Assembly (NCBI GenBank): GCA_964561545.1
Contig: CAZLQF010000005.1
Location: 57,868 to 121,867, forward strand
From: CAZLQF01 sp964561545
GTDB lineage: Bacteria > Bacteroidota > Bacteroidia > CAILMK01 > CAYYUA01
Direction: 5' to 3'
Length of the DNA stretch: 64,000 nucleotides
This document shows, in pieces, positions 60,388 to 64,000 of the stretch. How positions within the stretch are numbered: position 1 is the first letter of the stretch; each line of letters opens with the position of its first letter. Under the pieces are notes generated by a model. It was not told where the DNA came from, did no database searches, and saw only the letters and a list, made by a program, of their open reading frames with translations. The position numbers and the translations under genes were made by a program.

Positions 60388-63300
60388 ATGAAAAACAGAT
60401 TGATTTCTATCCAATTATTGCGCTCGTTGATTTTACTCATGTTTTTTTTACTTTTAAAGAGCACCCCTTTACTTGGCCAAACAATTGCCGAGCAAAATTT
60501 TGACAACAATCGGTCTTGGAAGTATTCAAGTAACGTTAATTTCTTTAGCCACAAAGGCTCAAATACACTTAATAATGTTTATCCAGCCGCTGATGGGTGG
60601 AATGATGACGGTTTTTATGGTTTACTGGATAGTACCGATTGGGATGGTAACATCAGCCTTAATGCTTTTTCCGATAGCGTTTTAGCAATCCAGGATCTTG
60701 ACGATGAAAATGATTTTGGAACAGACAAAACGGCTAAAGTCAACTTTGAAAAAGTAAATGTAAGTGGTTATAAGAGCGTAAATATAAACTTTAATTATGA
60801 ACTTAGTGGCTTGGGCAATTCTGATGAAATTGCATATGAAGTTTATGAAGATGGGACAGGACAAGGAGCAACAGCCCTTAACGGAAGTGGATCAGAAACT
60901 TATAATGTTAGCAGCAGTGTCTCCAACGTTAGACTGGAATTTCAATTTGAACAAAACGGTTCAGGTGAGTATGTTGGAATAGACAATATCAAACTCGAAG
61001 GCACATCAAAAAGCCAAAATGAACCATCGAATCAACCTACCAATTTTTCAGCTGATTCTTTAAGCAATGAGCAAATTAAACTGACCTGGACGGATGCCTC
61101 AGCAGGCAATCAATCACCGGATGGTTATTTAATTAAGGCTGAACAAAGTGGCACCATCTCAGCTCCTTCTGATAATATTGATCCAAGTATTGACCAGGAC
61201 TTATCAGATGGTAGTGCCGTAGTAAAAGTTGGGTATGGCATTGGCGGTAGTTACACCTTTACTGATCTATCAAAAAATACCAAATATGATTTTCAGATCT
61301 GGTCCTTCACCAATGCGGAAAGCAGCATTGATTTCCTTAACAGTTCATCAGGGTCTTCAGGACCTACTGCCTCTGCCACGACTTCCCCAAACGAAAACAT
61401 TTTAACCGAATCCTTTGAATCAACCAAAGCAAGCGGCAACTATTCTTATCCGAATGGAAATGGGCGCAATGGTGAGGAGGATATTTTTGACCGCGTAAAA
61501 GGTTCTGATTACATCAATACGACAGATAAGTACATTTATTCGGATTACGATCAGTCCTATTACATCGCTGTTGAGGATTTTGACGACCCCTTACCAAATG
61601 CCAATAAGGGTATTGTTAAAATAGGGAACATTGATATTTCCAATTATAGAAATTTAAAAATTAAAGGAGCTTTTGCCGCTGGCGCAGCTACTGGTTATGA
61701 TGGCAGTGATCAAATTGAGGTAGAGGCCAGTATTGATGGTGGAACCTGGCAAACCATTGCCAGATTTACCGGAAGTACGGGTGGAGGTAATTTGCAAGAG
61801 GATACCAACCTTGATGGTAGTGGCAATGGAACGGTCTTAAAAGGTATATTTGAAGACTTTAAATGGGACTTGTCCAACACTGGGGACCAGTTATCACTAA
61901 GGGTAACCTGCAACCTTAATACAGGCAAGGAAGAAGCGGCTTTTGACAACATCCGTGTTACTGGGAAACCGCCTAAAAAATGGGATCGGGATGCTGGTAA
62001 TAATAAATGGAGCAGTGGCGATAATTGGGATCCCAATGGTGTCCCGGGGATCAATGATATGGTTGTATTAGACAATACCCATGTTAGCAATAATTATACA
62101 GTAAACTTGGATCAGAATTTGACCGATACAATTATTCAATCGCTTAAAATACAGCCCGGAACCAATGATTCCATTCAAGTTAACCGCAAAAGCGGCCTAA
62201 ACACATTTAAAATAGGAGGAACTGGTAGTGTGCTCACCATCGATGATGGCGGTCAGTTCACTGATAGTACCGATGAAGGACTTCCAAAAAACTTTAAAAA
62301 CAACAATGGCAGCATTTTAGTAAAAGCAGGGGGCGTTTATGAGGCTACCAACAATAGTAGTCAGTTTAATACAAACGACCTGGTAACTGCTATTAGTTCA
62401 GCTTCCAGCACTGAAGGTGAGATTATATTTGAATCAAATGGACAAAGTATTTCTGTTTCGGGTCAAACTTATCCCACCAGCTTAACGCTGAAAAGTAAAA
62501 CCGGTTCTGCCATAAGTTATACCACAAGCGGTAGTAATCCTTTTACTGTAGAGGGAGATTTAACCATTGGAAGCAACGTTACTTATGATGGCACAGGTCG
62601 ATCTTCCGGTGGGGATATGATTATTAAAGGGGATTTAATCGTTAATGGTACCCTTAAACTAAACAGTAACAATCAACAAATTAAATTCAAAGGTACCGGG
62701 AAACAGAATCTGCAAGGCGCTTCGAGTTTCAACAACATTGAAGTAAATAACGGGGTTGATGTGCAATTGGATCAGACTGTAAAGATCAAGGATACCTTGA
62801 AACTCTCAGATGGAATTGTTAAATTCTCCAACAGCAGTGATACCCTTATTATCGCAGATGATGCTATAGTCCAACCAGCGGGAGGTAAAAATAACGCTTA
62901 TGTTGCCGGTACCGTTAAGAAAATAGGTGATGAAGCTTTTACCTTTCCGTTAGGTGATGGCGGGCAGTCAGCCAGGTTAGGAATTTCAGCCCCAAGTAAT
63001 TCAAACGATGAATTTTCAGCTTCTTATGAAAAAAGTAGCTACAGCGATACAACTACGGGAGGCACCTTGAATAATGTAAGTGATGTTGAACATTGGAACC
63101 TTGCCCGGGAGAATGGTAATTCAAGTGTCAATGTTACCTTGTATTGGGAAGATGGCTCATCCTCAGGCAGCAATATTGATAACCTTAATGACCTGGTTGT
63201 TGCCCATTGGAATAGTACTAATAGTGAATGGGAAAGCTATGGACAGGATAATACTACCGGAAGTACCACTTCAGGAAGTATAACTGTTAATAGTGTCAGT

Positions 63301-63906
63301 AATTTCAGTCCCTTCACCTTTGGTTCTACTTCCGGAAATGACAATCCTTTACCGGTAGAACTTCTCCATTTTCATGCGGAGACAGATCAAGATCATGTGG
63401 ATATTAATTGGGTCACAGCCTCTGAAACCAATAACAGCCACTTCATCGTGCAAAAGCGTGTTGGTGAAAAATGGGAAAAAATCGGCAAAATAGAAGGCAA
63501 CGGGACTACCATAGCAGAACATACCTATCATTTTGAAGATCTTGAATTCAAGCCAGGTATTACCCACTATTACCGCATCAAGCAAGTGGATTTTGATGGT
63601 AGTTATGAATATTCCGAGGTGAGAAGCGTAAGGGCTGAGGAAGATCAATTTAATTCAGTGGCATTATACCCCAATCCGGTTTCTGATGCGTTGAACTTGA
63701 AGATTAGGGCGAAAGCTAGTCAAACCATGCAGGTAAGGATTCTCAACTTATACGGAAAGGTAGTTTACCAAGACGAGATAAGAGTTCGGCAGGGTGAAAA
63801 TCAACAAGAGCTACCTTTAAAGCAATTGGACCCAGCCCAGTATTTTATTGAAATTAGAGGGTCAGAAAAGGTACAGCAAAAGCGTTTCATCAAAGAACAA
63901 CATTGA
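60388..63906 (+). CDS. T9SS-secreted multi-domain surface protein
   Basis: 1172 residues. A signal peptide (LLRSLILLMFFLLLKSTPLLGQ) starts the chain. Two similar jelly-roll-like modules follow (about 30-210 ending VGIDNIKLEG, and about 335-530 ending AAFDNIRVTG), separated by a fibronectin III domain (about 213-315, QPTNFSADSLSNEQIKLTWTD). WSSGDNWDPNGVPGINDMVVLD begins a beta-helix-like region. PLPVELLHF...DINWVTASETNNSHFIVQK is typical of the pre-tail region. The last 80 residues (LYPNPVSDALNLKI...LPLKQLDPAQYFIEI) are a type A T9SS sorting domain, so it is exported and probably anchored on the cell surface. Confidence 0.92.
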   Translation: MKNRLISIQLLRSLILLMFFLLLKSTPLLGQTIAEQNFDNNRSWKYSSNVNFFSHKGSNTLNNVYPAADGWNDDGFYGLLDSTDWDGNISLNAFSDSVLAIQDLDDENDFGTDKTAKVNFEKVNVSGYKSVNINFNYELSGLGNSDEIAYEVYEDGTGQGATALNGSGSETYNVSSSVSNVRLEFQFEQNGSGEYVGIDNIKLEGTSKSQNEPSNQPTNFSADSLSNEQIKLTWTDASAGNQSPDGYLIKAEQSGTISAPSDNIDPSIDQDLSDGSAVVKVGYGIGGSYTFTDLSKNTKYDFQIWSFTNAESSIDFLNSSSGSSGPTASATTSPNENILTESFESTKASGNYSYPNGNGRNGEEDIFDRVKGSDYINTTDKYIYSDYDQSYYIAVEDFDDPLPNANKGIVKIGNIDISNYRNLKIKGAFAAGAATGYDGSDQIEVEASIDGGTWQTIARFTGSTGGGNLQEDTNLDGSGNGTVLKGIFEDFKWDLSNTGDQLSLRVTCNLNTGKEEAAFDNIRVTGKPPKKWDRDAGNNKWSSGDNWDPNGVPGINDMVVLDNTHVSNNYTVNLDQNLTDTIIQSLKIQPGTNDSIQVNRKSGLNTFKIGGTGSVLTIDDGGQFTDSTDEGLPKNFKNNNGSILVKAGGVYEATNNSSQFNTNDLVTAISSASSTEGEIIFESNGQSISVSGQTYPTSLTLKSKTGSAISYTTSGSNPFTVEGDLTIGSNVTYDGTGRSSGGDMIIKGDLIVNGTLKLNSNNQQIKFKGTGKQNLQGASSFNNIEVNNGVDVQLDQTVKIKDTLKLSDGIVKFSNSSDTLIIADDAIVQPAGGKNNAYVAGTVKKIGDEAFTFPLGDGGQSARLGISAPSNSNDEFSASYEKSSYSDTTTGGTLNNVSDVEHWNLARENGNSSVNVTLYWEDGSSSGSNIDNLNDLVVAHWNSTNSEWESYGQDNTTGSTTSGSITVNSVSNFSPFTFGSTSGNDNPLPVELLHFHAETDQDHVDINWVTASETNNSHFIVQKRVGEKWEKIGKIEGNGTTIAEHTYHFEDLEFKPGITHYYRIKQVDFDGSYEYSEVRSVRAEEDQFNSVALYPNPVSDALNLKIRAKASQTMQVRILNLYGKVVYQDEIRVRQGENQQELPLKQLDPAQYFIEIRGSEKVQQKRFIKEQH

Positions 63907-63945
63907 AGTTATTACGCTTTTCTTTTTAAAAAATCTTATTCCTCA

Positions 63946-64000
63946 ATCGAGTAGGAAGGTAGGGATTAGTTCCCTACCTGTCCTCTCACACCACCCAGCG
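63946..64000 (-). mobile_element. 3' end of a group II intron (domain VI and part of domain V), cut by window edge
   Basis: Read on the minus strand, GGTGGT then GTGTGAGAGG is the usual domain V/VI junction. AGGTAGGGA (63979-63971) pairs with TCCCTACCT (63965-63957), closed further by AGG/CCT and GAG/CTC. The only unpaired base in the outer stem is A at 63952, 7 bases before the end CTCGAT, the position of the branch-point adenosine. The intron's 3' splice site would be at 63946, 40 bp after the surface-protein stop. The reverse transcriptase and 5' half lie beyond the window. Confidence 0.7.

Overview
The window is chromosomal DNA from a member of the Bacteroidota, most likely a free-living Cytophagales-like bacterium. 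The reasons are: a type IX secretion (T9SS) type A sorting tail on a 1172-residue surface protein; Bacteroidota-restricted families (DUF5723 remnant, CCC-motif membrane protein, DUF2752, CcmD-like protein, LptF/G permease, alpha/beta hydrolase-OsmC fusion, PD40/TPR protein); near absence of Shine-Dalgarno sequences; and promoters of the TTG-N17-23-TAnnTTTG type. Base composition is AT-rich throughout. No tRNA, rRNA, CRISPR array or complete insertion sequence was seen. Genus and species cannot be named from the sequence.

Layout. 1-3.4 kb: a truncated PD40/TPR (PorE-like) protein, tyrS with an unusual HIGH motif, and an EamA transporter. 3.4-5.1 kb: AT-rich DNA with a DUF2892 gene behind a TGAC-N4-GTCA palindrome, then a frameshifted DUF5723 outer-membrane gene. 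5.1-12.5 kb: central metabolism (fbp, class I aldolase, accD) mixed with a sulfotransferase, an M1 peptidase and a DUF2752/CCC-motif pair. 12.5-18.3 kb (minus): a split transketolase whose two subunit genes are separated by a VWA-domain gene, followed by a class III aminotransferase; then frr behind a coiled-coil lipoprotein. 18.4-24 kb: chromate transporter, CarboxypepD-like protein, overlapping deacetylase/FemAB-like pair, upp, membrane protein. 24-26.7 kb (minus): GT2, rfbC, rfbD. 27-31.7 kb: an RND adaptor without pump, DUF1569, a secreted unknown and the hydrolase-OsmC fusion. 31.9-37.1 kb: three consecutive PPIase/SurA-type genes and a MoxR ATPase. 37.4-42.2 kb: START-like protein, conserved unknown, LptF/G permease, two glycosyltransferases. 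42.3-47.6 kb (minus): M32 carboxypeptidase, TolC, adaptor, gpsA. 47.9-56.3 kb: YdcF, ExoX-like exonuclease, MtaB, then a cytochrome c maturation operon ccmB-ccmC-ccmD-ccmE-ccmF and a DUF2520 protein. 56.3-59.2 kb: an uncharacterised locus with a 514-residue helical protein, an XRE regulator, a 69-residue acidic protein and DUF423. 59.2-64 kb: a 1.1 kb gene-free stretch, the T9SS surface protein, and at the extreme right edge the 3' end of a group II intron.

The most notable points are: (1) a near-perfect 32-bp palindrome with related copies in front of the XRE regulator and the divergent acidic-protein gene, suggesting a small self-contained regulon; (2) a domain VI-like group II intron terminus with a bulged A; (3) a VWA gene lodged between transketolase half-genes; (4) a Cys-type (CxxxY) CcmE in an operon without adjacent ccmA or ccmH; (5) a decayed DUF5723 gene; (6) a TyrRS whose HIGH box reads G-I-G-N. 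Many starts were moved inward from the longest open frame because upstream promoter elements or signal peptides indicate a later start.
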